Positions 28,950-39,548 of a stretch of DNA of 64,000 nt are shown piece by piece. Both the position numbers and the translations under genes were made by a program. Below the pieces are notes generated by a model that worked only from the letters and a program-made list of their open reading frames with translations, did no database searches and was not told where the DNA came from. The DNA is from Nitrosococcus watsonii C-113 (GTDB taxonomy: Bacteria > Pseudomonadota > Gammaproteobacteria > Nitrosococcales > Nitrosococcaceae): NCBI RefSeq assembly GCF_000143085.1, contig NC_014315.1:2448001-2512000 (forward strand), written 5' to 3'. Numbering within the stretch: position 1 is the first letter of the stretch; each line of letters opens with the position of its first letter.

Positions 28950-31900
28950 CCTCCAAAAACGCAAGCAACCCCTTAAGGGGTACATCTACCCATGATGGCC
29001 GATTGTCGAGTTCGTAGCGGAGTTCATACAGCCCTTTTTCCAAAGTAAATAGCGCGATCAAGTCGCGAACCTTTTTCGAATCTACAGGATAAGAAGGGCA
29101 ATTCCTCACCCCCTCCTGGTAGCCGGTCAGGAAATACTCTCTTACCTGCTGCTCCCAAGCATGCAACAGTGGCATAAGTAAATCCTGATCTTCAGGACGT
29201 TCCGCGGTGCAATGGCGCAGAGCCACGGCAGCAGCATAGCTAAATGATCGCAACATACCCGCCACATCCCGCAGCGGCAAATGTTTGTTTCGGCGCTCAC
29301 TTAAGGGGCGGGCAGGCTCGCCTTCGAAATCAACAATGACCAAGTCATCCTCTGCTATTAATATTTGTCCTAGATGATAATCACCATGGTAGCGAGTCTT
29401 GACAGCCTGCAATGTGGAAGGAATTAAACAAAGTCGTTGCCGCAAGGTTTCGCCGGATCTCAAAAACCATTCTACATCGTTGCGCAATGCTTCGGTAAAA
29501 GTGCTTTTCCGCTGTGCTAGCTTCTTCAAAGTGCACTCGATATCCGCTTCCAAGCGTTTTCTCCAGGCTATCAAATCAGCACGAACAATAGGTTCCGGAT
29601 CAAAGGCCGAATTTCCCGTTTCCTTGGCTAGCGCCTGGTGCAATTCTCCCGTGCGCCGGCCTAAAAGGGTCACTCTTCTTAGATAATCTTCATGAGTCTC
29701 ATCCAATTCAGCGGCAACTTCTTCGAGTTCTTCGAGCGGTTTTGCGAGGTAATTTTCCAGAAAACGCTCTAAATAAGCCACAGTATAAACCCAAGCATCT
29801 CCCTGGTTGGGAATATAACCTTGCAGGAGACCCAGGGTTACTGCTTTTCCCTTGGGGCTTATATGCTCTAAGGTACCTGCTAGAGGAGCAATATGAGGAA
29901 AGGGCGATATTTCGGTAAGGAAATAGCCTATTTCTCGCTCTGAGCTGATACCCTCTTCTAAGTAACGGTAGATTTTTAAAAATAACCGGTTATCTAGGAT
30001 TAAGGTGCTGTTTGTACCTTCCGCCGCCGGGCGCCGCATCTGCTCGAGGGAGGTACCGCAAACTAGCTTTCCAAAAGCCGTCGTAGGAGAAAATTTTAAA
30101 CTTCCGGCCCCAAAGGGGATCTCTCGATGCTGCCCCATAGCCATTACTAACGCTCGACTAAAACTTATATCCTCTAAGGCATCATAGAGGATGCCTAGAC
30201 GAGCTTGTCGCCGAATCTTGGCGACGGTGGCAGGCAGCAAGCGCCGTATGGATTCTTCATCTCCTTCTCCCCAAGCAATAGCTAACGGGATAAAATAAGA
30301 CTGAGCTTCAATCTCGGTGAACTCAACCCTCACTCTAACCAACAGCCAATTCTCTGACTCCTCTATCTGTTCCAACACTACCCGCTCTATTTCCTCTCCT
30401 TTAGCGGCAAACCATCGTTGCACTAATAGGAACCCCCGTAATGCTTGCCCCAATTGTTCGCCCAATTTTTCCGCCATTCGTAGCCGGGAAGGCTCAACAC
30501 GACTAGGAAATAAACTGCTCCAGCCATCAAACAACACTAGTACTGGTAACTCCGCTGGTGGCAAACGCTGCTCATGCCAAGCGGGTTCTGCTACATCCAT
30601 TGCCAATCGAAACCAATAAAAACCATGGCCTGGGAGGGTCAGCAAATAGGGCAATTCGCCAATGGGAGGGAAAGGAGTATGTCCCATCAGCTCTAGCGGC
30701 ACCCGTCCTTCAAAAGGAGAGAGATCCAGTTCCACTGGCTGAGCGCAGCGGGACAAATTAGCAACACATAAAATAACTTCATCCTTCCATTCTCGCACAT
30801 ACGCCAAAATTTTACGGTTTCCAGGACGAAGGAAGGTTAATGTGCCGCGGCCAAACGTCTTACTGTGCTTACGCACCGCAAGCAGGCGTTTCATCCAATT
30901 GAGAAGGGAAGACGGCGCCCGACTCTGGGCTTCCACGTTAACGCCTTCATAACCGTAAATGGGGTCCATGATAGGCGGTAAAAACAAGCGCTGGGGATCG
31001 GTTTTAGAAAACCCAGCATTCCGATCGGGACTCCACTGCATAGGGGTGCGCACACTATTGCGATCACCTAAATAAATATTATCTCCCATGCCAATTTCAT
31101 CTCCATAGTAAATAATGGGCGAGCCAGGCATAGAGAAAAGCAAGCTATTCATCAACCGGATCTTGTCTAAATCATTATCCATTAACGGCGCCAAACGCCG
31201 CCGGATACCTACATTCACCCGCATACGGGGATTAGCAGCATAGCTCTGATACATATAGTCACGTTCTTTGTCAGTAACCATCTCTAGAGTCAACTCATCG
31301 TGGTTACGCAAAAAAATAGCCCACTGGCAGGTCTGGGGAATATCCGGAGTTTGGTTCATAATCTCAGTAATGGGATGACGGTCCTCCTGGGCAATCGCCA
31401 TATACATGCGCGGCATAAGGGGGAAATGATAGGCCATATGGCATTCATCGCCGTCACCGAAATATTCCCTCACATCTTCTGGCCATTGATTGGCCTCCGC
31501 CAAAAACATGCGGCCTTGATAATGCTCATCCACTACGGCCCGCATCTTTTTAAGCACCGCATGGCTTTCGGGAAGATTTTCGTTATGGGTTCCCTCTCGC
31601 ACGCAAAGGTAAGGGATAGCATCCAAGCGCAGGCCGTCCACGCCCATGTCCAGCCAAAAACGCATGACCCGGATCACGGCCCTAACCACCTGGGGATTAT
31701 TATGATTAAGATCAGGCTGGTGAGAGAAAAAGCGGTGCCAATAGTAAGCCTTTGCCACCGGGTCCCAGGCCCAGTTAGAAGTTTCCGTATCGGTGAAAAT
31801 AATCCGGGTCTCGGGAAACTTTTGATCGGTATCGCTCCAGACATAGAAATTCCGTTTGGCTGATCCGGGAGGCGCTCTCCGGGCAGCCTGAAACCAGGGA

Positions 31901-32256
31901 TGTTGATCCGAGGTATGATTGATAACCAACTCGGTAATGACCTTAAGGCCACGGCGGTGGGCTTCCCGCACAAAATGTCTAACATCCCTGCGAGTCCCAT
32001 AATCCGGATAGATATTACGGTAATCCGCAATATCATAGCCATCATCCCGCAAAGGAGAAGGATAAAAAGGCAGTAACCAGATGGTGTTTACGCCCAAATC
32101 TTGGATATAGTCTAGCTTCTGAGTAAGGCCCCGGAAATCTCCCGTACCATCATTATTACTATCAAAAAAAGCCCTAACGTGGAGTTGGTAAATAATGGCA
32201 TCTTTGTACCAGAGCGGATCATTTTGCCAGGCTAATTCTTCCTCCCGTGGCTTCAT
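28933..32256 (-). CDS. treS: Trehalose synthase-maltokinase fusion (TreS-Pep2)
   Basis: The protein has 1107 residues and two enzymes in one chain. Residues 1 to about 540 are a GH13 trehalose synthase, with nucleophile Asp212 in [11 protein letters not shown], acid Glu254 in FLAEANQW and Asp320 in FLRNHDELT; it interconverts trehalose and maltose. The rest is a maltokinase, with [14 protein letters not shown], the catalytic loop [12 protein letters not shown] and [20 protein letters not shown]; it would make maltose 1-phosphate. That product is the substrate of GlgE, encoded just upstream. The ATG at 32256 overlaps the glgE stop (ATGA). Fused forms are known in several bacteria. A GTG two codons earlier is the longest frame. 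Confidence 0.95.
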   Translation of the reverse strand: MKPREEELAWQNDPLWYKDAIIYQLHVRAFFDSNNDGTGDFRGLTQKLDYIQDLGVNTIWLLPFYPSPLRDDGYDIADYRNIYPDYGTRRDVRHFVREAHRRGLKVITELVINHTSDQHPWFQAARRAPPGSAKRNFYVWSDTDQKFPETRIIFTDTETSNWAWDPVAKAYYWHRFFSHQPDLNHNNPQVVRAVIRVMRFWLDMGVDGLRLDAIPYLCVREGTHNENLPESHAVLKKMRAVVDEHYQGRMFLAEANQWPEDVREYFGDGDECHMAYHFPLMPRMYMAIAQEDRHPITEIMNQTPDIPQTCQWAIFLRNHDELTLEMVTDKERDYMYQSYAANPRMRVNVGIRRRLAPLMDNDLDKIRLMNSLLFSMPGSPIIYYGDEIGMGDNIYLGDRNSVRTPMQWSPDRNAGFSKTDPQRLFLPPIMDPIYGYEGVNVEAQSRAPSSLLNWMKRLLAVRKHSKTFGRGTLTFLRPGNRKILAYVREWKDEVILCVANLSRCAQPVELDLSPFEGRVPLELMGHTPFPPIGELPYLLTLPGHGFYWFRLAMDVAEPAWHEQRLPPAELPVLVLFDGWSSLFPSRVEPSRLRMAEKLGEQLGQALRGFLLVQRWFAAKGEEIERVVLEQIEESENWLLVRVRVEFTEIEAQSYFIPLAIAWGEGDEESIRRLLPATVAKIRRQARLGILYDALEDISFSRALVMAMGQHREIPFGAGSLKFSPTTAFGKLVCGTSLEQMRRPAAEGTNSTLILDNRLFLKIYRYLEEGISSEREIGYFLTEISPFPHIAPLAGTLEHISPKGKAVTLGLLQGYIPNQGDAWVYTVAYLERFLENYLAKPLEELEEVAAELDETHEDYLRRVTLLGRRTGELHQALAKETGNSAFDPEPIVRADLIAWRKRLEADIECTLKKLAQRKSTFTEALRNDVEWFLRSGETLRQRLCLIPSTLQAVKTRYHGDYHLGQILIAEDDLVIVDFEGEPARPLSERRNKHLPLRDVAGMLRSFSYAAAVALRHCTAERPEDQDLLMPLLHAWEQQVREYFLTGYQEGVRNCPSYPVDSKKVRDLIALFTLEKGLYELRYELDNRPSWVDVPLKGLLAFLEEDKQG

Positions 32257-34259
32257 AGGCACTCCATGGCTACATATAAAGAATCGAAATCTTGCTCTGT
32301 CCGTACCCGGCGCCGCAAGCAGAAAATATGGGCAGGAACGCGGGCGGGATCAAGTTCTACGTAATTACGCGGGCCATGCCACAGGTAATGGGTATCGCTA
32401 AGTAAATCATGGACCTGATAAGAAAGATGGGGCTCGATCCCCAAGTCCTCCAATGGCAATTCGACCCAACCAGACTGGGTATAATGGATATCTAAATTCA
32501 CCACCACCAAAATGATATCAGCCAGATTTGCAGCCCATTTGCCATAACAAATTATTTGCTCATTATCTACCGGATAAAAATGCAGATTTCCATCAAACTG
32601 TAAAGCAAGATGGTTTCTACGGATTTGGTTCACTTGGGCGATAAAATCCTTGAGGCTGTCGTCCCTGTTAATATCCCAATGTCGGAGTTGATATTTTTCA
32701 GAGTTAAGATATTCTTCACTGCCTGGGTTGCGAGGCCTATTTTCCATTAACTCATAAGCAGGCCCATAAATACCATAGCTAGCTCCTAAAGTAGCTGCCA
32801 GAACCAAACGGATCATAAAAGCTGGCCGCCCTCCAAATTGGAGATATTCCGTCAGGATATCCGGTGTGTTAGGCCACAGGTTAGGACGGAAATATTCCCG
32901 CACCTCTGTTTGGGTAAGTTCGGTAAAGTATTCTGTTAGCTCCTGCTTAGTATTGCGCCAAGGGAAATAATTGTAGGACTGGGTGAACCCCAGTTTAGCA
33001 AGGCGGTACATAACATTAGGGCGGGTAAAAGCTTCAGATAAAAAAAGTGTGTCCGGCTGGACTTTTTTCACTTCCGCAATCAACCATTCCCAAAAAGGGA
33101 AAGGCTTGGTATGGGGGTTATCGACTCTAAAGATATATACTCCTTGCTCAAGCCAGAACAGAAACACACTTTTTAGTTCCTCCCACAGAGACTGCCACTC
33201 ATCGGTCTCAAAATAAAAGGGATAAATATCCTCATATTTTTTAGGGGGGTTCTCCGCGTATTGCACGGTGTTATCCGGCCGCCAGCGGAACCATTCTGGA
33301 TGCGCCTTAATATAAGGGTGATCAGGCGCGCATTGGAAAGCGATATCCAAAGCTACTTCGATACCAAATTCTCGCGCCTTGGCCACAAAGCGCCGGAAAT
33401 CTTCCAAAGTCCCTAATTGGGGGTGAATTGACTTATGTCCCTCCTCTTCTGCCCCAATAGCCCAAGGACTACCCGGATCCTCGGGGGCAGCCGTTAGCGC
33501 ATTATTCCTACCCTTGCGATTAATGCGCCCAATGGGATGGATAGGAGGCAGATAGAGCACATCAAAACCCATGGCGGCGATGTAAGGCAGACGGTCCTCA
33601 CAGCTCTTGAAATTACCATGCTGGCTCGCTTGTGCCGCACACGCGCGAGGAAACATCTCATACCAGGCGCTAAACCGGGCCCGAGATCTATCTACCACTA
33701 CGATCAATTCTTTATCATAGCAGGTGGAAAAACGCCGATCAGGGTAGTGGGCCATCAATAAGGCGGTCTCCTCGCTTAAGGCAATAGCTAATCTATCCCT
33801 AAGTTCGCCTTTATCCTCTAGCAACCTAGCCCCATCTTTTAGTCTTTGAGCATCTTCCCCCTCGGCCCGCCTAGCCGCAGCTTCCAACCATTGAGCTCCT
33901 ACTTGAAGCTGAAGGGCAATATCCTCTGGCTGAATGCGTTTGGCTAAATCTTGCCGCCAGGATTTAAAGTGATCCACCCAAGCAATTAGGGTATAACGAT
34001 AACATCCTACTGCGGTGACTTTGAATCCTCCCCGCCACCGATCATTGCCCAAGGGTTGCATCGGCACCTCATTCCAAGAAGAGGCATCTTCCCTGCGGTA
34101 CCGCAGAACGCAGCTCACCGCATCATGGCCATCGGTGAACACATTGGCTTCCACCACTACAGTTTCACCCACCGTTCGTTTGATGGCAAAACGACCGCCA
34201 TCAATCTCGGGTTTGACCTGTTCTATGATTGCCCGTTTTCTACCGTCTTCCCCCTGCAT
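32253..34259 (-). CDS. glgE: Maltose-1-phosphate maltosyltransferase GlgE
   Basis: GlgE extends alpha-1,4-glucans using maltose 1-phosphate. The GH13_3 features are seen: an N-terminal domain starting [29 protein letters not shown], nucleophile Asp380 in [11 protein letters not shown] and acid/base Glu409 in [11 protein letters not shown] start at ATG 34259 (668 aa), preceded by GGGGAG eight bases away; a GTG at 34343 would add 28 residues and its AGGA touches the start. It shares four bases with the treS fusion, so the pair is co-translated. Branching enzyme GlgB and the debranching or trehalose-breaking genes are not in this window. Confidence 0.95.
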   Translation of the reverse strand: MQGEDGRKRAIIEQVKPEIDGGRFAIKRTVGETVVVEANVFTDGHDAVSCVLRYRREDASSWNEVPMQPLGNDRWRGGFKVTAVGCYRYTLIAWVDHFKSWRQDLAKRIQPEDIALQLQVGAQWLEAAARRAEGEDAQRLKDGARLLEDKGELRDRLAIALSEETALLMAHYPDRRFSTCYDKELIVVVDRSRARFSAWYEMFPRACAAQASQHGNFKSCEDRLPYIAAMGFDVLYLPPIHPIGRINRKGRNNALTAAPEDPGSPWAIGAEEEGHKSIHPQLGTLEDFRRFVAKAREFGIEVALDIAFQCAPDHPYIKAHPEWFRWRPDNTVQYAENPPKKYEDIYPFYFETDEWQSLWEELKSVFLFWLEQGVYIFRVDNPHTKPFPFWEWLIAEVKKVQPDTLFLSEAFTRPNVMYRLAKLGFTQSYNYFPWRNTKQELTEYFTELTQTEVREYFRPNLWPNTPDILTEYLQFGGRPAFMIRLVLAATLGASYGIYGPAYELMENRPRNPGSEEYLNSEKYQLRHWDINRDDSLKDFIAQVNQIRRNHLALQFDGNLHFYPVDNEQIICYGKWAANLADIILVVVNLDIHYTQSGWVELPLEDLGIEPHLSYQVHDLLSDTHYLWHGPRNYVELDPARVPAHIFCLRRRVRTEQDFDSLYVAMECL

Positions 34260-34735
34260 GGCGAATACTCCCCTATCCCTAAACCATCTCTGAAAGAAAG
34301 AAGGGAGATGCCATCGCTTTTTCCCAAGTCTAGTGTTACTCACTCCTGTCGCTAGTCCAATTCTTCATTTTTTAGAAAATAGATCACTTGGTGGTAGCAT
34401 AATCCATATCGACGAATTTAATTTATCTCCTAGAGCTTATCCTCGCTAATTTCTAGTTTTCTCATGTAGAAACCACCCGTACAGCCGAGCTTAAAATGAT
34501 ACTAGGGACAAGCTGGGCAGAGTAGGTTTCATGGCGCTTCGGACGATAATGCTCAACTCAGGAAGACCCGCATCTAACGCTTGATAGCGGCGAGGAGATA
34601 GCTCTAGCATAGGCTGTTTGCCGAAACATGTACGCCTTCATGCCCTAGCACGATACCCTCCCGCCTTTGAAAACAGAGAACAGACAGCCCCTTGATCGCC
34701 TAGTGGACCCTCACCATAGAGAATAAAATTTTTGC
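34260..34735. other. Non-coding region upstream of glgE
   Basis: About 475 bases lie between the end of the glutaminyl cyclase gene and glgE, both minus-strand. The part to 34343 could be translated if glgE used the earlier GTG. I see no other gene, no U-tract hairpin and no repeat; the glgE-treS promoter should be here. Confidence 0.45.
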
Positions 34736-35596
34736 TTACCTTTCGATTAATTTAATCTCAAATAATCTGGGCCAATACTTTCCCGTTACGAATAATCGCT
34801 CCTGCTTATCATCATAGGCGATTCCATTCAGGACACCAGCAGATGAAGTCGCCCCCTCTTCGCCCAGCAACCCCTCGAGGTTGATCCAGCCTTTCACCTG
34901 GCCCGTCTCGGGAGAAATTCTTACAATATAATGGGTCAACCAGACATTGGCGTAAATGTCCCCCTTAACATATTCTAGCTCATTAAGGTTAGCAATAAAT
35001 TCATCCTTATCGTGTACTTGAATTTGCTTTACCCGCTGAAACGTCTCTGCATTCAAGAAAGAAAGAGTCGAGCTGCCGTTGCTCATAATAAGATGACGAT
35101 CATCATGGGTGAGACCCCAACCTTCGGTAGAGTAAAAAAATTTGCAAAGGACATTAAAGGTCCTTTTATCGTAAACAAACCCTAACCTTCCTTGCCACGT
35201 CAGCTGGATAAGTTTGTCTTGCCAAAGAGCTAGTCCTTCGCCAAAATAGCGGGCTGGTAAAGAATGCTCTTGTAATATACTTCCCGTCTCTAACTCTACT
35301 TTTCTTAATGTCGATCTGCCCCACTTCCCTGTACTTTCATAAAGAAATCCTCCGTCAAAAATTAATCCTTGCGTGAAGGCTTCCGGATCATGGGGATAGC
35401 TATTAATAATTTGGTAATCATAGAGGAGCGAAGTTGGGTTCCGAAATATCTTTGTTTTGCTCGGTTCTAAAAAATGGGCGCTCTGATTTACGGCCATTCC
35501 AGCCTGAAGATATTCGGCCCTTGGGGCAAATTCTATTGCCACTAACCATAGCACCCAAAAAACAAGCCCCCTATATAATTCACGACTGAAAATCAC
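34736..35596 (-). CDS. Secreted glutaminyl-peptide cyclotransferase (plant/bacterial type)
   Basis: The family forms pyroglutamate at protein N termini and folds as a five-bladed beta-propeller. The 286-residue protein has an N-terminal hydrophobic segment (about 8-22) consistent with a signal peptide or anchor. Family motifs are SYPHDPEAFTQGL, YESTGKWGRSTLR, EGWGLTHDDRHLIMSNGSS, LNELEYVKGDIYANVWLT and VLNGIAYD. The start is GTG with GGA seven bases upstream. It is not in an obvious operon, and its substrate is unknown. Activity is assumed from family; I did not check all catalytic residues. Confidence 0.9.
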   Translation of the reverse strand: MIFSRELYRGLVFWVLWLVAIEFAPRAEYLQAGMAVNQSAHFLEPSKTKIFRNPTSLLYDYQIINSYPHDPEAFTQGLIFDGGFLYESTGKWGRSTLRKVELETGSILQEHSLPARYFGEGLALWQDKLIQLTWQGRLGFVYDKRTFNVLCKFFYSTEGWGLTHDDRHLIMSNGSSTLSFLNAETFQRVKQIQVHDKDEFIANLNELEYVKGDIYANVWLTHYIVRISPETGQVKGWINLEGLLGEEGATSSAGVLNGIAYDDKQERLFVTGKYWPRLFEIKLIER

Positions 35597-36217
35597 TGCT
35601 TTTCCAGTTAAGCCCCTTCGATACAGGAAGTACTATTCGTTTTAGCTTTTATGAAGCTCACTTCTTTATGAGTCCGTCTTGGATAATGGCTAATCTCTAC
35701 CTCATCCCATAAAATTACTAACATTTTAGGCTTACTAGAGGTAATCAGGCATTCTCTTTTTATAGTTGTGATGAAGGCGGGGTTTTCCATTGCATACGGC
35801 TCTATAAGGGTTAGCATAAAAAGTTTATTTGCGCGAGTCTTCGCTATTAAAAGCTTAGCTTTTTATCTATGCCTTGGATCAAAGTCCATGCCAAAATATA
35901 GGATATAACTGTTTTTTAAAGATTATTTCTATTAAAATTGATAATAAACAGAAAATTACCTATTGTTTCTGTATCATTGAGTTAACAAAATAAAAATAAA
36001 GAGGACTCCTGATACCAGGAAGCGTTAATAAACAGGGATAAGAAGTTAATTGCTGGAAATTGTATCAATTTTTTAACAACAATAACTAGAATAAGCTTTA
36101 AAAGGTTACTCTCACCGCAACCGCCGAAACCATCATGGGACAAGGCACTTGAGCATGATGGAAAACCTAAGATAGCGGTTAACCGGCAAGATCAAAACGA
36201 AAAATACGGAGGCAAAC
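35597..36217. other. 621-base non-coding region between divergent genes
   Basis: A 69-codon frame on the minus strand (35608-35817) has no coding signs. The stretch 35830-36100 is very A+T rich. Inverted repeats are ACAGAAA with TTTCTGT near 35948-35972, TCCTG with CAGGA near 36005-36020, CCATCATG with CATGATGG (36130-36161) and the palindrome CGGTTAACCG (36176-36185). The promoters of the fatty-acid operon and of the cyclotransferase should lie here. Confidence 0.5.
36130..36185 (+). promoter_or_regulatory. Candidate operator repeats before the fatty-acid degradation operon
   Basis: CCATCATG (36130-36137) and CATGATGG (36154-36161) are an exact inverted repeat 16 bases apart, and the exact ten-base palindrome CGGTTAACCG follows at 36176-36185, 32 bases before the first ATG. 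They may bind a regulator of the operon; no known FadR or PsrA box was matched. Confidence 0.35.
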
Positions 36218-37522
36218 ATGGAACCAGGTGGACAACGCTCCCTGCCCCGGCCAGTCTATATTGTCGATGGCACTCGGACTCCCTTCCTTAAAGCCCGAGG
36301 GAAACCCGGTCCCTTTACCGCAACTGACCTAGCGGTCGCTGCAGGCCGTCCATTGCTCGCCCGCCAGCCCTTTGAGCCCGAGGCGTTGAGCGAAGTTATC
36401 CTAGGTTGTGTCATGCCTGGTCCAGATGAGGCCAACATTGCCCGGGTGGCTGCCTTACGCCTAGGTATTCAGGAGCATATCCCTGCCTGGACCGTGCAAC
36501 GTAATTGTGCCTCGGGCATGCAGGCGCTCGACTGCGCGGCCCTGGACATCGCCAATGGTCGTGCGAGCCTAGTACTGGCTGGCGGGGTAGAAGCCATGAG
36601 CCACGCGCCGGTACTGTTAAGCCGTCCCTTAGTGGATTGGCTAGGAGATTGGAATCGAGCCCGTAATATCAAATCTCGTTTACGCCTACTGGGGCGTTTA
36701 CGCCCCTATCACCTGCGTCCTATTATGGGTCTATTACGGGGATTAACGGATCCCGTGGTGGGGCTTTCCATGGGACAAACGGCGGAAGTCCTTGCCAGTC
36801 GCTTCGCCATCGACCGCCAGACCATGGATGCTTATGCTCTTGCAAGCCATCAGCGCTTGGCTCACGCTCAGGACAGCGGCTGGCTAAGCGAAGTGATTCC
36901 ACTGTTCGCCACCAATGGCCAGTTTTTTGAACACGACGACGGGCTACGCCGAGACACCTCGATGGCCCAGCTCAGCAAGCTCAAACCGGTTTTTGACCGT
37001 CCCTACGGCCTGGTAACTGCCGGCAATAGCGCCCAAGTCACAGACGGCGCTTGTTGGCTGCTGTTGGCTTCGGAGCAAGCGGTTACCCAACATCAACTTC
37101 CAGTAATAGGGCGCATTGTAGATAGCCAATGGGCCGCATTAGATCCTGCCCAGATGGGGCTAGGTCCTGTGCATGCCACAACCCCGTTGCTGCAACGCCA
37201 TCAACTCAGCCTCAATGACCTGGATGCCTGGGAATTAAACGAAGCCTTTGCGGCCCAGGTTCTAGCCTGTTTGGCAGCTTGGCAAGATTCAGACTACTGC
37301 CGCGATGAACTTGGTTTGAAAGAAACCCTCGGCGAATTGGATCGAAAACGGCTCAATGTAGATGGAGGAGCTGTTGCTCTGGGCCATCCAGTCGGTGCTA
37401 GCGGGGCCCGCATTGTCCTGCACTTGCTGCATGTCTTGAAACGCCTCAATGGCCAGCGCGGTATCGCCACCATTTGCATTGGCGGAGGCCAAGGTGGTGC
37501 TATGCTATTAGAAAGGGGGTAA
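36218..37522 (+). CDS. fadI: Acetyl-CoA acyltransferase (thiolase, FadI-like)
   Basis: Thiolase performs the last step of beta-oxidation, releasing acetyl-CoA. The acylated Cys is in TVQRNCASGMQALD, His is in ELNEAFAAQ, and the second Cys is in ICIGGGQGGAM near the C terminus; NVDGGAVALGHPVGASGAR is also present. The 434-residue length fits FadI (436) better than FadA (387). GGAGG precedes the ATG. It heads a tight four-gene operon, with only four bases before the fadJ-like gene. Use in synthesis rather than breakdown cannot be excluded. Confidence 0.9.
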   Translation: MEPGGQRSLPRPVYIVDGTRTPFLKARGKPGPFTATDLAVAAGRPLLARQPFEPEALSEVILGCVMPGPDEANIARVAALRLGIQEHIPAWTVQRNCASGMQALDCAALDIANGRASLVLAGGVEAMSHAPVLLSRPLVDWLGDWNRARNIKSRLRLLGRLRPYHLRPIMGLLRGLTDPVVGLSMGQTAEVLASRFAIDRQTMDAYALASHQRLAHAQDSGWLSEVIPLFATNGQFFEHDDGLRRDTSMAQLSKLKPVFDRPYGLVTAGNSAQVTDGACWLLLASEQAVTQHQLPVIGRIVDSQWAALDPAQMGLGPVHATTPLLQRHQLSLNDLDAWELNEAFAAQVLACLAAWQDSDYCRDELGLKETLGELDRKRLNVDGGAVALGHPVGASGARIVLHLLHVLKRLNGQRGIATICIGGGQGGAMLLERG

Positions 37523-37526
37523 GCTA

Positions 37527-39545
37527 ATGAATAACAATAATGATTGGTACACGGAAAAAGATACCGATGGCATTGTCTGGCTACGCCTTAATCAAAGTGG
37601 AACAAAGACTAACGTATTGTCCAAATCCGTACTAGAAGCACTAGATAGGCACTTAGTCCAATTAGCTACGGAAAATCCTAAGGGCCTCGTCATCCTTTCC
37701 GATAAGAAGCAAGGCTTTATTGCCGGAGCGGATGTCACCGAATTTACCGCGCTTCGTAAGGCAACCGAAGCTCGAGCATGGATTCAGCGGGTCCATGAAA
37801 TCTTTAATCGCTTGGCCAATCTTCCTTTTCCCACCGTTGCTGTTATCCATGGCTATTGCCTCGGTGGCGGGCTAGAGCTAGCCCTTGCTTGTCGCTACCG
37901 GGTAGCAGCCAATAATCCTGAGACTCAACTCGGGCTGCCTGAAGTCAAGCTTGGAATCCATCCCGGTTATGGCGGCACCGTACGCCTACCACGACTCATC
38001 GGTACCCTTCCCGCCCTTGAGATGATGCTGAAGGGGCGCAGCCTCAATACTCGTGCCGCAGCACGTCTGGGACTGATTGATCAAGCCGTCCCCTCTCGCC
38101 ACCTTCAGCGGGCCGCCCGTGCCTTTATAGAAAAATCGCCCCCTCCCCACTGTCCCCCTTTCTGGCAACGTCTGATAGGTCAGCCGCCAATGCGGCGACT
38201 CGTCACCAAAATATTACGCTCCCGACTTGAAAAACGAGTCAACTCAAGGCACTATCCCGCCCCTTTCGCTTTATTGGAGCTATGGGAAAAGCAAGAAGGC
38301 ACCACCGAGCAGCGCCTGGCGCTCGAGGCCGAATCCCTTACCGCCCTTCTCATCAGCGAAACAACTAACAACCTCATTCGGGTTTTCCTGCTCCAACAAC
38401 GGCTTAAATCCCTGGGGAAACAAGGTATCTTTAAGCCTGAACGGGTCCATGTGATAGGGGCTGGCACCATGGGGGGTGATATTGCCACCTGGTGCGCCTT
38501 AAAAAACCTTCGTGTTAGCCTCCAGGATCGATCCCCCGAGCATATTGCTCCAGCCATTAAGCGAGCCCATGGATTATTCAAGAAACGTCTCAAAGACCAG
38601 CGTCCAATCCAAGCCGCCATGGATCGGCTAATGCCCGATCCGAGAGGAGAGGGACTCGCTAAAGCCGATGTATTGATTGAAGCTATCTTCGAGAATATAG
38701 AAGCCAAACAAGCCTTATTTCAGGCTATCGAACCTAGGCTAAAAGCGGAGACCTTACTGGCCACCAATACTTCCAGTATTCCCTTAGAAACTTTGGCTGA
38801 AAGCTTGTCTCAACCAGAACGGTTGGTAGGACTTCATTTCTTTAATCCCGTTGCCAAAATGCAGTTGGTCGAAGTAGTAAAAGGAGAGGCAACGACAGCC
38901 GGAGAGATGGAGCAAGCCGCAGCTTTTACCCGCCAGATCGGCCGTCTCCCCTTGCCGGTAAAAAGCCTGCCAGGATTTTTGGTTAATCGTGTACTTACCC
39001 CCTACCTCCTAGAAGCCACGCGGTTACTCAGCGAAGGCGTTCCCGGCCCAGTCATCGATCAAGCTGCTATCGATTTTGGCATGCCCATGGGCCCCATCGA
39101 ACTAGCAGATACGGTGGGCCTTGATATCTGCCTCTCAGTGGCCGAAAGATTAACCCCCTCTGAGCAAATACCCGAAGAGCTGAAACTCAAAATTCAACAA
39201 GGTCAGCTTGGCAAAAAAAGCGGGAACGGATTTTACAGATACCAAAGAGGAAAACCGGTAAAGCCCCAACCTCCGCAGGAATACCAAGCTCCTGGAGATC
39301 TTACCGACCGCTTAATTCTCTCTATGATCAACGAAGCCGTCTCCTCCCTCCATGACCGGGTTGTGGAAGATGCCGATTTGCTCGACGCCGGTATGATCTT
39401 TGGCATTGGTTTTGCCCCTTTTCGGGGAGGCCCCCTCCACTATGTGCGCACTCAAGGAGTGAAGACAATGCGGCAACGGCTGCAGGCGTTGGAAGCCCAA
39501 TATGGAACCCGGTTTACCCCCAGCGCAGGATGGCAGGCATTATAA
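37527..39545 (+). CDS. fadJ: Fatty-acid oxidation multifunctional protein (FadJ-like)
   Basis: The 672-residue protein joins an enoyl-CoA hydratase to a 3-hydroxyacyl-CoA dehydrogenase. The crotonase part (1-230) has GFIAGADVTEF, GYCLGGGLELALACRYR and LPEVKLGIHPGYGGTVRLPRLIG, with both catalytic Glu. The dehydrogenase part has the NAD fold GAGTMGGDIATWCA, LATNTSSIPLETLA and GLHFFNPVAKMQLVEVV, then two C-terminal domains. It is about 40 residues shorter than E. coli FadJ. It pairs with the thiolase to form a trifunctional complex. No acyl-CoA dehydrogenase gene is in the window. Confidence 0.92.
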   Translation: MNNNNDWYTEKDTDGIVWLRLNQSGTKTNVLSKSVLEALDRHLVQLATENPKGLVILSDKKQGFIAGADVTEFTALRKATEARAWIQRVHEIFNRLANLPFPTVAVIHGYCLGGGLELALACRYRVAANNPETQLGLPEVKLGIHPGYGGTVRLPRLIGTLPALEMMLKGRSLNTRAAARLGLIDQAVPSRHLQRAARAFIEKSPPPHCPPFWQRLIGQPPMRRLVTKILRSRLEKRVNSRHYPAPFALLELWEKQEGTTEQRLALEAESLTALLISETTNNLIRVFLLQQRLKSLGKQGIFKPERVHVIGAGTMGGDIATWCALKNLRVSLQDRSPEHIAPAIKRAHGLFKKRLKDQRPIQAAMDRLMPDPRGEGLAKADVLIEAIFENIEAKQALFQAIEPRLKAETLLATNTSSIPLETLAESLSQPERLVGLHFFNPVAKMQLVEVVKGEATTAGEMEQAAAFTRQIGRLPLPVKSLPGFLVNRVLTPYLLEATRLLSEGVPGPVIDQAAIDFGMPMGPIELADTVGLDICLSVAERLTPSEQIPEELKLKIQQGQLGKKSGNGFYRYQRGKPVKPQPPQEYQAPGDLTDRLILSMINEAVSSLHDRVVEDADLLDAGMIFGIGFAPFRGGPLHYVRTQGVKTMRQRLQALEAQYGTRFTPSAGWQAL

Positions 39546-39548
39546 ATT

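Noticed and set aside
35608-35817. 69-codon frame on the minus strand upstream of the glutaminyl cyclase
   Set aside because: No domain, signal or ribosome site; it lies in an A+T-rich intergenic region and reads like random sequence.
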